A DNA stretch of 64,000 bases from Phenylobacterium koreense (GCF_040545335.1 NZ_JBEPLU010000001.1:62001-126000); one strand, 5' to 3'. Shown: positions 18,101 to 26,255, counted from the first letter of the stretch. The notes: generated by a model from the letters alone, not told the origin. A program made the numbers and translations.

Positions 18101-18428
18101 GTTCCGGCCGGTGATGCTGACCACCCTGGTGACCGTCGTCGGGCTGCTGCCGCTGATGTTCCAACTGCACCCGAACTTCCATGGCATGCACATGGAGTAC
18201 AAGGCGCCCGGTTCGGAGTGGTGGGTGCAGCTTTCGGCCGCCGTGGTCTGGGGGCTTTCGTTCTCCACCCTGCTGACACTGATCCTGACGCCCGTCCTGC
18301 TGGCCGCGCCCGAGGTGCTATCGGCGCGGTTTGGACGCCTGTGGGCGCGGACCGGCGGGCGCTGGTGGCCGCAGCGGCGCAAGGCTGCCCTCAAGGTCGC
18401 AGGCGACGTGCCCAAGGCCGCGGAGTAG
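15195..18428 (+). CDS. RND efflux permease with altered proton-relay residues
   Basis: A 1077-residue inner-membrane proton antiporter with the duplicated RND layout: TM1 near residue 12, a large periplasmic loop, TM2-6, a second loop, then TM8-12. It forms a trimer with the preceding adaptor. In TM4 the usual Asp-Asp pair is VDGG (D399, G400), and in TM10 the usual lysine position is H940 (VVVGHNIVLVD), so the AcrB-type relay D407/D408/K940 is only partly kept. Some non-HAE1 RND groups use a single Asp, so this need not mean loss of function. The substrate is unknown. Confidence 0.85.
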   Translation: MIGPLIDGAIKRRKVVLAVTLIASLFGFGAYLSMPRESDPNIDFPFLAVVVPYPGVSPEDAERLLVRPLETEIQTIDGIKEMNSVARQGMAVVNLEFEPNFDKDKALAEVRAKVDLARGEFPPDAEEPIIEEASTAADPVIGIVLSGAAPERTLFQISRELQDRLEGTPGVLEVYLNGGREEVLEVTIDPVRMEAANVTTGELAQLIARNNQLVPAGNLESGTGKFAVKVPGVVEKPEDILSLPIKRNGDRLITVADIGDVRRTFKEATYISRFNGQPAFSVDVAKRSGANILDTVAAVRKVVAEEQTRWPETVKVSYIFDQSDFIGRTLVVLESGLLIATILVMLIIVATLGIRQGLMVGAAIPACFMIAFLMLNATGNTLNQMVMFGLVLAVGILVDGGIVVVEYADRKMAEGLTKEEAFAAAGKRMFWPVLNGTLTTLCAFVPFLFWNSIAGKFMSFLPLTLFYVLGGSIFIALIFTPALGSIFGRKAAVDAAHLAEIEKSEHGDPLQMTGFMGRYARTVHALGKRPLMALGATVLVIVAVVSAFVAAKKPTEFFLRQDPEYVAVYVKARGNLSPQAQDSLVAQVEQRMQGIKGIESVFVRSGTTSPGGGPNSPPNDTIGRISVDFVDYEERLGLGLVGKDVANEIRRRVTNIPGIEVEVREPQGGPPVGKDVQVELRGQDPVALNKAADLVKAKMAADPQLYELEDNRTSPGIEWNMTVDREAAGRYGVDVLTVGQAIQFVTGGVLVGRFRPDDADDELDIRVRFPPESRNVAAFDTLKVPTQFGPVPASYFIKLAPAQQVTTIQRRDAQRLVVIQANTIEGVATNAKIAELRPWLQQANIPPSVRWKFTGADEEGQEAAQFFMVAMAVSLFLMSVILLWQFNSYYGVVVTLSAVALSTVGVLLGVVVNLAHTFDYLSVLMLGTGVVALAGVVVGHNIVLVDTFYQLRRTGFPAAEAAVRAATQRFRPVMLTTLVTVVGLLPLMFQLHPNFHGMHMEYKAPGSEWWVQLSAAVVWGLSFSTLLTLILTPVLLAAPEVLSARFGRLWARTGGRWWPQRRKAALKVAGDVPKAAE

Positions 18429-18470
18429 CAGAGCGAGGAGCTCCGCCGGCGCGCACCTTGGGGGCCGAGA

Positions 18471-20312
18471 TCAAGCGGTCCGAGTCTGGCGACGCCAGAG
18501 GGCGGCGTATTCGCCGCCCTTTTCCAGCAGCTCATCGTGGCGGCCCTGCTCGACGATGCGGCCACGTCGCAGGACCAGGATCAGGTCCGCGTCCACGATA
18601 GTCGAGAGGCGGTGAGCGATGACCAGGGTGGTCCGGCCAGCCCGGGCCTTGCGCAGGGTTTCCTGGATCGCCGCCTCGGTCGGGCCGTCGAGGGCGCTGG
18701 TGGCCTCGTCGAGCACCAGGACGCGCGGGTCGGCCAGCAGGGCGCGGGCGATGCCGACGCGCTGGCGCTCGCCGCCCGAGAGCTTCAGGCCGCGCTCCCC
18801 GACCAGGGTCGCCATGCCACCGGGCAGACTGTCGATGAAGGGCCCCAACTCGGCCGCCTCAGCCGCGGCGCGGATTTCCTGGGCCGTAGCCTCGGGCCGG
18901 GCGAAGGCGATGTTGGCGCCGATGGTGTCGTTGAAGAGCGCCACGTCCTGCGGCACCAGGGCGATGGCCCGTCGCAGGGCGGCCTGCTTCACCTGCCGCA
19001 GGTCCGCGCCGTCGATGGTGATCGCGCCGCTCTGAGGATCGATCAGGCGCAAGGCCAGGCGTACGGCCGTGGTCTTGCCGGCCCCCGATGGCCCGACCAG
19101 GGCCACCGTGTCGCCCGGCGCCGCGCGGAAGCTGACGTCGATGAGCCCGGTAGAGCGGGCGTCATGGCGGTATTCGACGTCCTTGAAGACGATCTCCGCC
19201 CCATGACCGGTCGCCGGCGGCAGGTCGCGAGCGTCAGGCGCGTCGACGATGTCGGGCCTCACAGCCCGGAGCTGGACCATCTGCTCCATGTCGATGAAGG
19301 CCTGGCGGATTTCGCGATAGTTGAAGCCCAGCATGTTGAGCGGGCCATAGATACCGATCAGCAGCAGGATCGCCATGGTGACATCGCCGATCCGCATGCG
19401 GCCTTGCAAAACCTCGTAGCCGGCCATGACGGTCATGAGCGCCAGGCCGATATTGAGCACCAGGGCCTGGACGGCGTTCAGCATGGCCAGCGAAGCGTTG
19501 GCGCGGACGCCGGCGCGCACGTAATCGGCCATGGCGCCCTCATAGCGCTCGACCGTCCGCTCCTCCGACCCGAAGGTCTTCACGGTCTCGTAGTTCAGCA
19601 GGGCGTCCACCGAGAGGCCGGCGGTGCGGCTGTCGGCCTCGTTCAGCTCGCGGCGATGGGAGAGCCGCCAGTCGGTGATCTTGAAGGTCAGGACCGCGTA
19701 GAGAACGATCGTGGCCGCCGCGGTGGCGGCGAAGCGCCAGTCGAGCCGGACGACCATCACCCCCATGGCCAGCACCAGCTCCACGGCGGTCGGGCCGAGG
19801 TTGAAGACCACGCTGCGCATCAGGAAGTCGGTGGAGCGGGCGCCGCGGTCGATCACGCGGGCCAGGGCGCCGGTCTGCTTGCCCTGATGGTAGTCGAGGC
19901 CCAGCGCCAGGGCGTGGGCGAAGGTCTCGGTGGCCGCTTTCGCCATGGTCGACTGGGCGACCACGGTGAAGATCATGTCCCGCAGGTTGGGTGCGCAGGC
20001 GGCGACCAATCGCAGCACCGCGAAGGCCACGGCCAGCAGAAGGAAGCCTGCGCCGAGCGTGGCGACCTGCCCTGCCCCGGGCGCCAGGCGGTTAATGGCG
20101 TCACCCAGGGCCACGGGCGCTGCGACGCCCGCCAGCTTGCCGACCAGGACCAGGGCGAGGGCCGCGGCGATCCGCCAGCCGAGCCCCGGCGCGCCCGAGC
20201 GCATGACCAGACGCGCGAGGTCGGCCATCGAGCGCCAGAAGTCGAACTTCACCCCGGCTGGGGCGATGGCGCCCGGAACGGCGAGACGGCGAGCGGCCAT
20301 GGCTGGGGTCAA
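18471..20312 (-). CDS. Atm1-type ABC exporter (fused permease-ATPase)
   Basis: A 613-residue half-transporter. The six-helix type IV exporter membrane domain spans residues ~30-345 and carries the Atm1-family segment NYETVKTFGSE (240-250). The ATPase domain has Walker A GPSGAGKTT (407-415), signature LSGGERQ, Walker B VLVLDEATSALD and the His switch AHRLST. Atm1/NaAtm1 proteins export glutathione-linked compounds and support Fe-S/heavy-metal homeostasis. It lies 10 bases downstream of a lipoprotein gene, probably in the same transcript. Confidence 0.85.
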   Translation of the reverse strand: MTPAMAARRLAVPGAIAPAGVKFDFWRSMADLARLVMRSGAPGLGWRIAAALALVLVGKLAGVAAPVALGDAINRLAPGAGQVATLGAGFLLLAVAFAVLRLVAACAPNLRDMIFTVVAQSTMAKAATETFAHALALGLDYHQGKQTGALARVIDRGARSTDFLMRSVVFNLGPTAVELVLAMGVMVVRLDWRFAATAAATIVLYAVLTFKITDWRLSHRRELNEADSRTAGLSVDALLNYETVKTFGSEERTVERYEGAMADYVRAGVRANASLAMLNAVQALVLNIGLALMTVMAGYEVLQGRMRIGDVTMAILLLIGIYGPLNMLGFNYREIRQAFIDMEQMVQLRAVRPDIVDAPDARDLPPATGHGAEIVFKDVEYRHDARSTGLIDVSFRAAPGDTVALVGPSGAGKTTAVRLALRLIDPQSGAITIDGADLRQVKQAALRRAIALVPQDVALFNDTIGANIAFARPEATAQEIRAAAEAAELGPFIDSLPGGMATLVGERGLKLSGGERQRVGIARALLADPRVLVLDEATSALDGPTEAAIQETLRKARAGRTTLVIAHRLSTIVDADLILVLRRGRIVEQGRHDELLEKGGEYAALWRRQTRTA

Positions 20313-20322
20313 GGAGGTGCGC

Positions 20323-21105
20323 CTATTTCAGGAGGATGGTCGACTGGGCGCCGCCGCCGGGCGTCATCCAGTCCACGCGCAGGCCGGCGTCCACCGAGGC
20401 GGCGCGGAACGGCCCCTGGGAGAGCGCCGGCGCCGGGGTGGCGTCGATCATCACCGGATTTTCGGTGGCGTCGCCGAAGACGTCGATCTGATGGCGCCCT
20501 GGGGTCAGCGGCTGCTGGGTCAGGGCCAGGGCGTAGCGGCCGTCCTGGCCAGCTCGCCCCTCGCCGAACTTGCGCCCGTCGATATGGACGCTGAGCGCCG
20601 CGCCGGCCGGGGCGCGCCCCGAGACCACCGCCCCGCCCTCGCGGTCGATGTCGACGGCGTCGACGCCGCTGGCCCCCGTGCCATGGCGCAGCGCCCCGGC
20701 TCCAGCCCGCAGCAGCACCGGTTCGCCAGTCGGGGTGATCAGGACGTAGCCCTCGCTCTGGACCGCGCGGCCCTCGACCGTGGCCGAGAGCCCGTAGATC
20801 CGGGCTTGGGCGCTGGTCGGCAGGGAAAGGCTCCAGGCGCCCTTGGCGTCGGCCTCGGCGAACTGGGCCTCGCCTTCGGGGGTGGCCAGGCGGACGCGTG
20901 AGCCAGCGGGCGCCTCGCCCACCAGGCTGAGCCGCCCGTTCGCACCTCGGACGTCGGTGACGCGGGGAGCGATGTAATAGCCGGGATCGGGCTGCGCGCC
21001 CGGCGTCTTGGCGGCCGGGGCCAGGGGCGCGGCCCCCTCCCCGCAGCCGGCCGCCATCGGCAGGACCAGCGCGAGGGACAGGAAGGTGGCGAGGCGTCGG
21101 CGCAC
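20323..21105 (-). CDS. Lipoprotein with Ig-like repeats, unknown function
   Basis: A 260-residue secreted lipoprotein when started at the GTG at 21105: a basic N-terminus (RRRLATFLS), a hydrophobic core and a lipobox ending MAAGC. An upstream in-frame start (21204) would overlap the divergent gene and place the signal peptide internally. The mature protein has repeated beta-rich blocks of the form xGxxLxVxGxAPAGSxVxL (near residues 80 and 170) resembling bacterial Ig-like domains. There are no catalytic residues. Co-orientation with the Atm1 exporter suggests one transcript, with no functional link established. Confidence 0.6.
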   Translation of the reverse strand: MRRRLATFLSLALVLPMAAGCGEGAAPLAPAAKTPGAQPDPGYYIAPRVTDVRGANGRLSLVGEAPAGSRVRLATPEGEAQFAEADAKGAWSLSLPTSAQARIYGLSATVEGRAVQSEGYVLITPTGEPVLLRAGAGALRHGTGASGVDAVDIDREGGAVVSGRAPAGAALSVHIDGRKFGEGRAGQDGRYALALTQQPLTPGRHQIDVFGDATENPVMIDATPAPALSQGPFRAASVDAGLRVDWMTPGGGAQSTILLK

Positions 21106-21202
21106 GGCTTTGCTTGAATCTCCTAGGCGCGGGGCATAGCTAGATCGGTCTTTCCCGCCGCCGCTGCAAGCGGCTGCGACGTTTCTCCTGGAGCTCTGCT
21201 GC

Positions 21203-21805
21203 ATGGGCGATGCGCCCGACCGCCTCGATTCGGTCTGTGTCTTCTGCGGTTCTTCCGATGCGGCGGCCCCGGCCCTGCTGGATGCGGCGGCCGAGCTGGG
21301 CCGCGCCCTGGCGGCGGCGAAGCTGGAGCTGGTCTATGGCGGAGGCGGCGTCGGCCTGATGGGCGCTTGCGCGCGCGCCGCCAATGAGGCCGGCGGCAAG
21401 GTGCTGGGGATCATCCCGCATTTCCTGAAGGAACAGGAACGCCGCCTGGACGTGGTGGAGACGGTGGTCGTCTCGTCCATGCACGAGCGCAAGATGATGA
21501 TGTTCGAGCGCTCGGACGGCTTCGTCGTGCTGCCCGGCGGCATCGGCACCCTGGAAGAGGTGGTGGAGCTGCTGTCCTGGCGGCGGCTGAACCTGCATGG
21601 CAAGCCGGTGGTGTTCTACAGCCCCGACGGCTTCTGGGAGCCGCTGTTCAAGCTCTTCCAGCACACGGTGGACGAACACCTGACCCCACCCAGCTTCATG
21701 CATAGCTGGACGGCCGTGGACACGATCGAAGAGATCGTCCCGGCCCTGCACGAGGCCGTGCGAGCCGGGCCGGACGCCGCCCCGGACGTGGCGGAGCTGA
21801 CCTAG
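21203..21805 (+). CDS. LOG-family (TIGR00730) nucleotide 5'-monophosphate phosphoribohydrolase
   Basis: A 200-residue Rossmann-like protein with both LOG motifs: GGGGVGLMG near residue 48 and PGGIGTLEE near residue 112. Family members release the base from cytokinin or purine/pyrimidine nucleoside 5'-monophosphates; in bacteria the physiological substrate is often unclear. 'Lysine decarboxylase', an old label for the family, is wrong. The ATG lies 7 bases after a GGAG-containing stretch. Confidence 0.85.
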   Translation: MGDAPDRLDSVCVFCGSSDAAAPALLDAAAELGRALAAAKLELVYGGGGVGLMGACARAANEAGGKVLGIIPHFLKEQERRLDVVETVVVSSMHERKMMMFERSDGFVVLPGGIGTLEEVVELLSWRRLNLHGKPVVFYSPDGFWEPLFKLFQHTVDEHLTPPSFMHSWTAVDTIEEIVPALHEAVRAGPDAAPDVAELT

Positions 21806-21825
21806 GGGTTTGGATCGCCCCTGTC

Positions 21826-22359
21826 CTAGTCTTCAACGGGCTGGATCATTCCGACGCGGAGGTCGCTCGCTGCGTAGATCGCGACGCCGTCGGCGAACAT
21901 CTGGCCATTCGCCACCGCCAGGGCGAGCCGGCCGCGGCGCACCTGCTTGAGGCTGACCTCATAACGGACGAGCTTCGTGCGCGGCGTGACGTCCCCGCGG
22001 AACCTGACCTCGCCCACGCCCAGGGCGCGGCCCTTGCCCGGCGAACCGGACCAGCCGAGCCAGTAGCCGATGACCTGCCACATTGCGTCGAGGCCGAGGC
22101 ACCCAGGCATCACCGGATCGCCCACGAAATGGCAGGCGAAGAACCAGAGATCCGGATTGATATCCAGTTCGGCCACCACCCGGCCCTTGCCGAACTCGCC
22201 TCCGTCGAGGCCGATCTCGACGATCCTGTCCATCATCAGCATCGGCGGCGCAGGCAGTTGCGCATTGCCGGGGCCGAAATAACCGCCAAGGCCGGACCGG
22301 ATCAGGTCTTCCTTGGAGTAGCCGGACTTGGGCGTGTGGAAATCATGCGGGGTCGTCAC
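21826..22359 (-). CDS. fabA: 3-hydroxydecanoyl-ACP dehydratase/isomerase FabA
   Basis: A 177-residue hot-dog protein of FabA length. The catalytic His lies in [14 protein letters not shown] and the Asp in [10 protein letters not shown]; the central helix is [10 protein letters not shown]. FabA dehydrates 3-hydroxydecanoyl-ACP and isomerises trans-2 to cis-3-decenoyl-ACP, the branch point to unsaturated fatty acids. GTG 22359 is chosen because GGGAGG lies ~10 bases upstream and the protein then starts like family members ([15 protein letters not shown]). Its usual partner fabB is not adjacent. Confidence 0.9.
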   Translation of the reverse strand: MTTPHDFHTPKSGYSKEDLIRSGLGGYFGPGNAQLPAPPMLMMDRIVEIGLDGGEFGKGRVVAELDINPDLWFFACHFVGDPVMPGCLGLDAMWQVIGYWLGWSGSPGKGRALGVGEVRFRGDVTPRTKLVRYEVSLKQVRRGRLALAVANGQMFADGVAIYAASDLRVGMIQPVED

Positions 22360-22470
22360 GGCTGCCAGGCCTCCCTTTCTGTCCAGAGGCCTGAGGAAAG
22401 GGCCGCGTTCGACGCCAGCCAAGCCTCCGCTTAGGCGGAGGGTGGCATATGCAAGCTGCGCCTTACAACG

Positions 22471-22995
22471 CTAGGCGCGCCACCGCTCCAGTTGGACGAT
22501 CTCGCCATGGTACTGCGCGCGGGCGAATTCCTTGAAGCCCATGCGGGCGGCCAGGCGCATGGAGGGGGTGTTGGCGGGGTTGATGATGCAGACCGTGCGG
22601 GGGCCTTCGAAGTTCGCGTCGGCCCAGGCAAGGGCCGCGGCGACGGCCTCCCCGGCCAGGCCCTTGCCGTGGGCCGCGGGGGACATCACCCAGCCGATCT
22701 CCGGCGTGTCGCCGAAGGGCGGGTCCATGCTGCGCTGAAAGTTGCAGAAGCCGACGTCGCCGAGGAGTTGGCCGGTCTGGCGGTCGCAGACCATCCAGGG
22801 GCCGAAGCCCATCTCCTCCCAGTGGCCGATATTGCGCAGCAGGCGGTTCCAGGCCTCCTCGCGGGTGGCCGGCTTGCCGCCGATGAAGCGGGTCACGTCC
22901 GGATAGCCCCACATGGCGGCGAAAGCCTCGAAGTCGGAGGCCTGCTGGCCGCGCAGGGTCAGGCGGTCGGTCTGCAGGACCGGGGCGCGGCTCAC
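22471..22995 (-). CDS. GNAT acetyltransferase (RimJ/RimL type)
   Basis: A 174-residue GNAT protein. It opens RAPVLQTDRLTLRGQQASDF, as in RimJ/RimL-like enzymes, and has an acetyl-CoA-binding segment, HGKGLAGEAVAAAL (109-122), and a C-terminal ANTPSMRLAARMGF helix. It probably acetylates a protein N-terminus or small amine. The GTG start overlaps the nadE stop (GTGA), indicating translational coupling. The same frame is open far upstream through nadE, but that part is an out-of-frame shadow. Confidence 0.8.
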   Translation of the reverse strand: MSRAPVLQTDRLTLRGQQASDFEAFAAMWGYPDVTRFIGGKPATREEAWNRLLRNIGHWEEMGFGPWMVCDRQTGQLLGDVGFCNFQRSMDPPFGDTPEIGWVMSPAAHGKGLAGEAVAAALAWADANFEGPRTVCIINPANTPSMRLAARMGFKEFARAQYHGEIVQLERWRA

Positions 22996-24659
22996 GAGGT
23001 GGTCACCGCGTCGCGGAAGCCGTTGACGATGGGATAGCGGCGGTCGCGGCCGAAGGCGCGCGGACCGATCTTCACGCCGGGGGCGGCCTGGCGGCGCTTG
23101 TATTCGGAGCTGTAGAGCAGGCGCTGGACCTTCTCGACGATCTCGGGGGCGAAGCCGCGGGCGACGATCTCGTCGAGGGTCGCCTCCTCCTCCACCAGGC
23201 CGTGAAGGATGGCGTCGAGCTCGGCGTACTCCGGCAGGCTGTCCTGATCCTTCTGGTCGGGGCGCAGCTCGGCCGAGGGGGCCTTTGTGATGATGCGCTC
23301 GGGGATCGGGCTGGCGGCGACGCCGAAGGGATCGTTCGCGTTGCGCCAGTCGCAGACGGCGTAGACCTCGGTCTTGTAGACGTCCTTGATCACGTTGTAG
23401 CCGCCGCACATGTCGCCGTAGAGGGTGGCGTAGCCGACCGCCATCTCGGACTTGTTGCCGGTGGTGAGCAGCATGTGGCCGAGCTTGTTGGAAAGGGCCA
23501 TGAGCGAGAGGCCCCGCGCCCGGGCCTGGATGTTCTCTTCCGTCAGGTCCGGCGCCTTGTTCTCGAAATGCGGGGTCAGCATCTGGGCGAAGGCGTCGAT
23601 AGCCGGGGCGATGGAGATCTCGTCCAGCCGCACGCCCAGGCGGGTGGCGCAATCGGCGGCGTCCTCCAGGCTCTCGGTGCTGGTGTAGCGCGAGGGCAGC
23701 ATGAAGCAGCGGACGCGGTCGGGGCCGAGGGCGTCGGCGGCGACCACGGCGCTGATGGCGGAGTCGACCCCGCCGGACAGACCCAGAAGCACGCCGGGGA
23801 AGCCGGACTTGTTCACATAGTCGCGCAGGCCAAGGACCATGGCGCGATAGATCTCCTCCGGCCCGGTCGGCCAGTCAGCCATCGGCGCCTCACGGCAAGC
23901 CCAGCCGCCGGCGCCCTTCTCCCAGACGGTCAGGGCGAAGCCTTCCTCGAACATCGGCAGGCGCATGACCACCTCGCCGGCGGCCGAGAGGGCGAAGGAG
24001 CCGCCATCGAAGACCAGCTCGTCCTGGCCGCCGACCTCGTTGACGTAGAGCAGCGGCAGGCCGGTCTCGGCGACCCTAGCCTTGGAGACAGCCATCCGTT
24101 CGTCGTCGGCGGTGCGGCGGAAGGGCGAGCCATTGGGGACCAGCAGGATTTCCGCGCCTTTGGCGGCGAGGTCGGCGCAGACGGCGGCGGACCAGATGTC
24201 CTCGCAGATCGGAACGCCCAGGCGCACGCCCTTCAGTTCGAAGACCCGCGGTTCGACGCCCGGCTCGAAGACGCGCTTTTCGTCGAAGACCCCGTAGTTG
24301 GGCAGGTCGGCCTTGAAGGCCACGCCCTTGACCTCGCCCTCGGCCAGGAACGCCAGGCCGTTGTAAGGGCGCTTCTTGGGGTCGGCGTTGGGCCAGATCA
24401 CCCCGACCAGGGCGGCGGGCCCATCCTTGGTCTCCAGGGCCAGGCGCTCGACCGCCGCCTTGCCCGCCGCCCAGAAGGCCGGCTTCATCGCCAGGTCCTC
24501 CGGCGGATAGCCGTTGATGAAGAGCTCGGAGAACACCGCGAGATCGACGCCGGCCGCCTTGGCCTGCCCGATATGCTTCCTGGCTAGAGCTTCATTGTGG
24601 GCGATGGCGCCCACGGTCGGATTGGCTTGGACGGCGGCGATCACAAGGCGTTGGGTCAT
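22992..24659 (-). CDS. nadE: Glutamine-dependent NAD+ synthetase
   Basis: A 555-residue two-domain enzyme. The N-terminal nitrilase-type glutaminase has its catalytic triad as E45 (SELF), K117 (FKADLPN) and C152 (VPICEDIW). The C-terminal synthetase has the pyrophosphate loop SGGVDS (295-300). It amidates nicotinic acid adenine dinucleotide to NAD+ using ATP and glutamine, and the length fits the bacterial two-domain form. It is followed by a GNAT gene with a four-base overlap. Confidence 0.95.
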   Translation of the reverse strand: MTQRLVIAAVQANPTVGAIAHNEALARKHIGQAKAAGVDLAVFSELFINGYPPEDLAMKPAFWAAGKAAVERLALETKDGPAALVGVIWPNADPKKRPYNGLAFLAEGEVKGVAFKADLPNYGVFDEKRVFEPGVEPRVFELKGVRLGVPICEDIWSAAVCADLAAKGAEILLVPNGSPFRRTADDERMAVSKARVAETGLPLLYVNEVGGQDELVFDGGSFALSAAGEVVMRLPMFEEGFALTVWEKGAGGWACREAPMADWPTGPEEIYRAMVLGLRDYVNKSGFPGVLLGLSGGVDSAISAVVAADALGPDRVRCFMLPSRYTSTESLEDAADCATRLGVRLDEISIAPAIDAFAQMLTPHFENKAPDLTEENIQARARGLSLMALSNKLGHMLLTTGNKSEMAVGYATLYGDMCGGYNVIKDVYKTEVYAVCDWRNANDPFGVAASPIPERIITKAPSAELRPDQKDQDSLPEYAELDAILHGLVEEEATLDEIVARGFAPEIVEKVQRLLYSSEYKRRQAAPGVKIGPRAFGRDRRYPIVNGFRDAVTTS

Positions 24660-24719
24660 GGCCTGTGATGTAGCGTCGGTCGGCGACGGGAGCCAGAGGG
24701 CTAGGCTATTACAAGGAGG

Positions 24720-25080
24720 TCAGGCCGGGACGGCAGCCGCGTCCAGGGTTTCCAGACGCGCGCGGATCCGCGTCGCATCGTCCAAGGTCGCAGGATTGTA
24801 GACGACCATCGCCGAAGATGACGCACAGGATGTTCCGGCGCTCCGGCGGAAGCGCGCCATAGTCGAATAGCGCGGCGGCAGCCGCCCTGTTCCAGGCCAC
24901 GACATCCCATGTCGCCGTCCTCGCCAGGGCCGGCTGCATTCCAGGGTGTCCAGCAGCCGCTGGAGACGAGGCGTGACGCCATCGCTCGCACGGTCGCGGA
25001 TCGCCGGGCGCCCGAGCCCGATCAGGAACAGATGCTCGCGCTCGGCATCGGTCAGCAGCAGGGCACTATGCGATCTTGAA
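24720..25080 (-). pseudogene. Decayed MmyB-type XRE regulator
   Basis: Pieces of a helix-turn-helix regulator with a C-terminal MmyB ligand-binding domain can be read in different minus-strand frames. One frame gives LTDAEREHLFLIGLGRP and VTPRLQRLLDTLE (about 25055-24955). A second gives RTATWDVVAWNRAAAA followed by LPPERRNILCVIFGD (about 24925-24825). The two belong end to end in intact homologues, so at least one frameshift separates them, and the tail is out of frame again. The N-terminal HTH is missing; its place is taken by a palindromic repeat. No intact start or stop fits. Confidence 0.6.
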
Positions 25081-25103
25081 ACGTGCTCTAGATTCAAAGA
25101 GTT

Positions 25104-25148
25104 GAGCGCGCTCCGCAAAACCGGGTTCCACTTTTGCGGAACGCGCTC
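25104..25148. repeat. REP-like imperfect palindrome
   Basis: The left arm begins GAGCGCGCTCCGCAAAAC and the right arm ends CACTTTTGCGGAACGCGCTC, nearly perfect inverted copies around CGGGTTC. This resembles the dispersed palindromic repeats with a CAAAA(C/G)-type core found between genes in Caulobacter and Rhizobiales. It sits at the truncated end of the decayed MmyB-type gene and just after the dksA stop. Further copies are not seen in this window. Confidence 0.65.
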
Positions 25149-25154
25149 TGAATT

Positions 25155-25583
25155 CTAGTCGTCGCGGTGAACGCGCTCTTTGCGTTCGTGCCGCTCCTGG
25201 GCCTCGAGGCTCAGCGTCGCGATCGGACGAGCCTCCAGGCGAGCGACGCCGATCGGCTCGCCCGTATCCTCGCAGTAGCCGTAAGAGCCGTCCTCGATCC
25301 GGCGCAGCGCTTCGTCGATCTTGGAAATCAACTTGCGCTGGCGATCCCGAGTGCGGAGCTCAAGAGCTCGGTCGGTTTCCGACGTCGCCCTGTCTGCCAG
25401 GTCAGGATGGTTTTCGGTTTCGCTCTGAAGATGGGCGAGGGTTTCGCGGGACTCCCGCAAAATGTCCTCTTTCCAGTTCAAGAGCTTTTGCTTGAAGTAC
25501 TCGAGCTGACGCTCGTTCATGAACTCCTCGTCCTCGGAAGGACGATATTCTGGCTTTTCCGCCAACATAGTGGCCGTGCTCAT
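25155..25583 (-). CDS. dksA: RNA polymerase-binding factor DksA
   Basis: A 142-residue DksA: N-terminal extension, coiled-coil of about residues 22-90 and a C-terminal globular segment containing YGYCEDTGEPIGVARLEARP. DksA binds the RNA polymerase secondary channel and works with ppGpp on rRNA and amino-acid promoters. Only one of the four classical zinc cysteines remains, the pattern of the zinc-independent forms. ATG 25583 (MSTATMLAEKPEYRPSEDE) is chosen over 25619, which has no supporting homology. Confidence 0.92.
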   Translation of the reverse strand: MSTATMLAEKPEYRPSEDEEFMNERQLEYFKQKLLNWKEDILRESRETLAHLQSETENHPDLADRATSETDRALELRTRDRQRKLISKIDEALRRIEDGSYGYCEDTGEPIGVARLEARPIATLSLEAQERHERKERVHRDD

Positions 25584-25681
25584 AGACGCCTCAAGCCCCC
25601 TCGGTACGTTCCCCGACACACGCCGGGGCGCTTATACCAAAAGTAAATCCGCTTTCAACGAACCTCGCTCTTCGCGGGCGG

Positions 25682-26113
25682 TTAAGCCGCACGATTCGCA
25701 CGTTCGAGTTTAGCAAGTTCCACGGCGGCACGCGTTTCAATCTCGTTCAACACGCTTTCCAGGCGCTCGTCATCGGTGCTTAGGCGTTCATCGTGAACTG
25801 CCTGTTGCAGGCGCTGTAGATCGTTAAGCGACACCTCGCCCGAAAGAAGGGCGATCTTCACGTCTTCGAGAACATCGAGAATCCGGCCCGCCCGGCTGAC
25901 CGCCCGGCGCTTGCGTTCCAGCGGCCCGCCGATGTCCTGGAGCGCCAGGATCGCATCGACGCTCATGACGCCCGCGACGCCCGCCGCGCGTGCGACCTGG
26001 GCCGCGCCCGCCGCCGCCGGGGCCTGGTTCAGGTGGAACCCGTCGCCGCCCGCCGGTCTGGCCTTGCCGGAGCCGCCGGTCGAACCGACGCCGCTTGTAC
26101 CGCTGACCTTCAT
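25682..26113 (-). CDS. fliX: Flagellar assembly regulator FliX
   Basis: A 143-residue protein with a low-complexity Gly/Ala N-terminus and a helical C-terminal half (RAGRILDVLEDVKIALLSGE and the following helices), the FliX pattern. In Caulobacter FliX couples completion of the early flagellar structure to the sigma-54 activator FlbD, so late flagellar genes are on only after the basal body is assembled. Its gene is divergent from flgI, as in Caulobacter. A TTAACC element upstream may be a CtrA half-site. Confidence 0.88.
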   Translation of the reverse strand: MKVSGTSGVGSTGGSGKARPAGGDGFHLNQAPAAAGAAQVARAAGVAGVMSVDAILALQDIGGPLERKRRAVSRAGRILDVLEDVKIALLSGEVSLNDLQRLQQAVHDERLSTDDERLESVLNEIETRAAVELAKLERANRAA

Positions 26114-26164
26114 GAAAGGCCCTCTATCACGCTTCGACCTGAATTTCCCTAGTCACGCTTAGGG

Positions 26165-26192
26165 TATGGTTAATGCCGGGCAATTTCTGCCG
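26165..26192 (-). promoter_or_regulatory. Possible CtrA half-site upstream of fliX
   Basis: On the minus strand TTAACC is preceded seven bases upstream by ATTG, a poor match to the second TTAA half. It lies about 60 bases before the fliX start. Early flagellar genes of Caulobacter are CtrA-dependent, so the position is sensible, but only one half-site is convincing. Confidence 0.3.
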
Positions 26193-26255
26193 CCAGGCAG
26201 CCTCCCCCACCCCCATGCCGACGCACATCGCATTGTTTTTATTCAGCTTACAGAC

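Noticed and set aside
15948..18191. A 747-codon open frame antisense to the RND permease
   Set aside because: Composition (His/Gln/Asp/Gly-rich) is typical of a high-GC antisense shadow, and the plus strand encodes a full RND protein.
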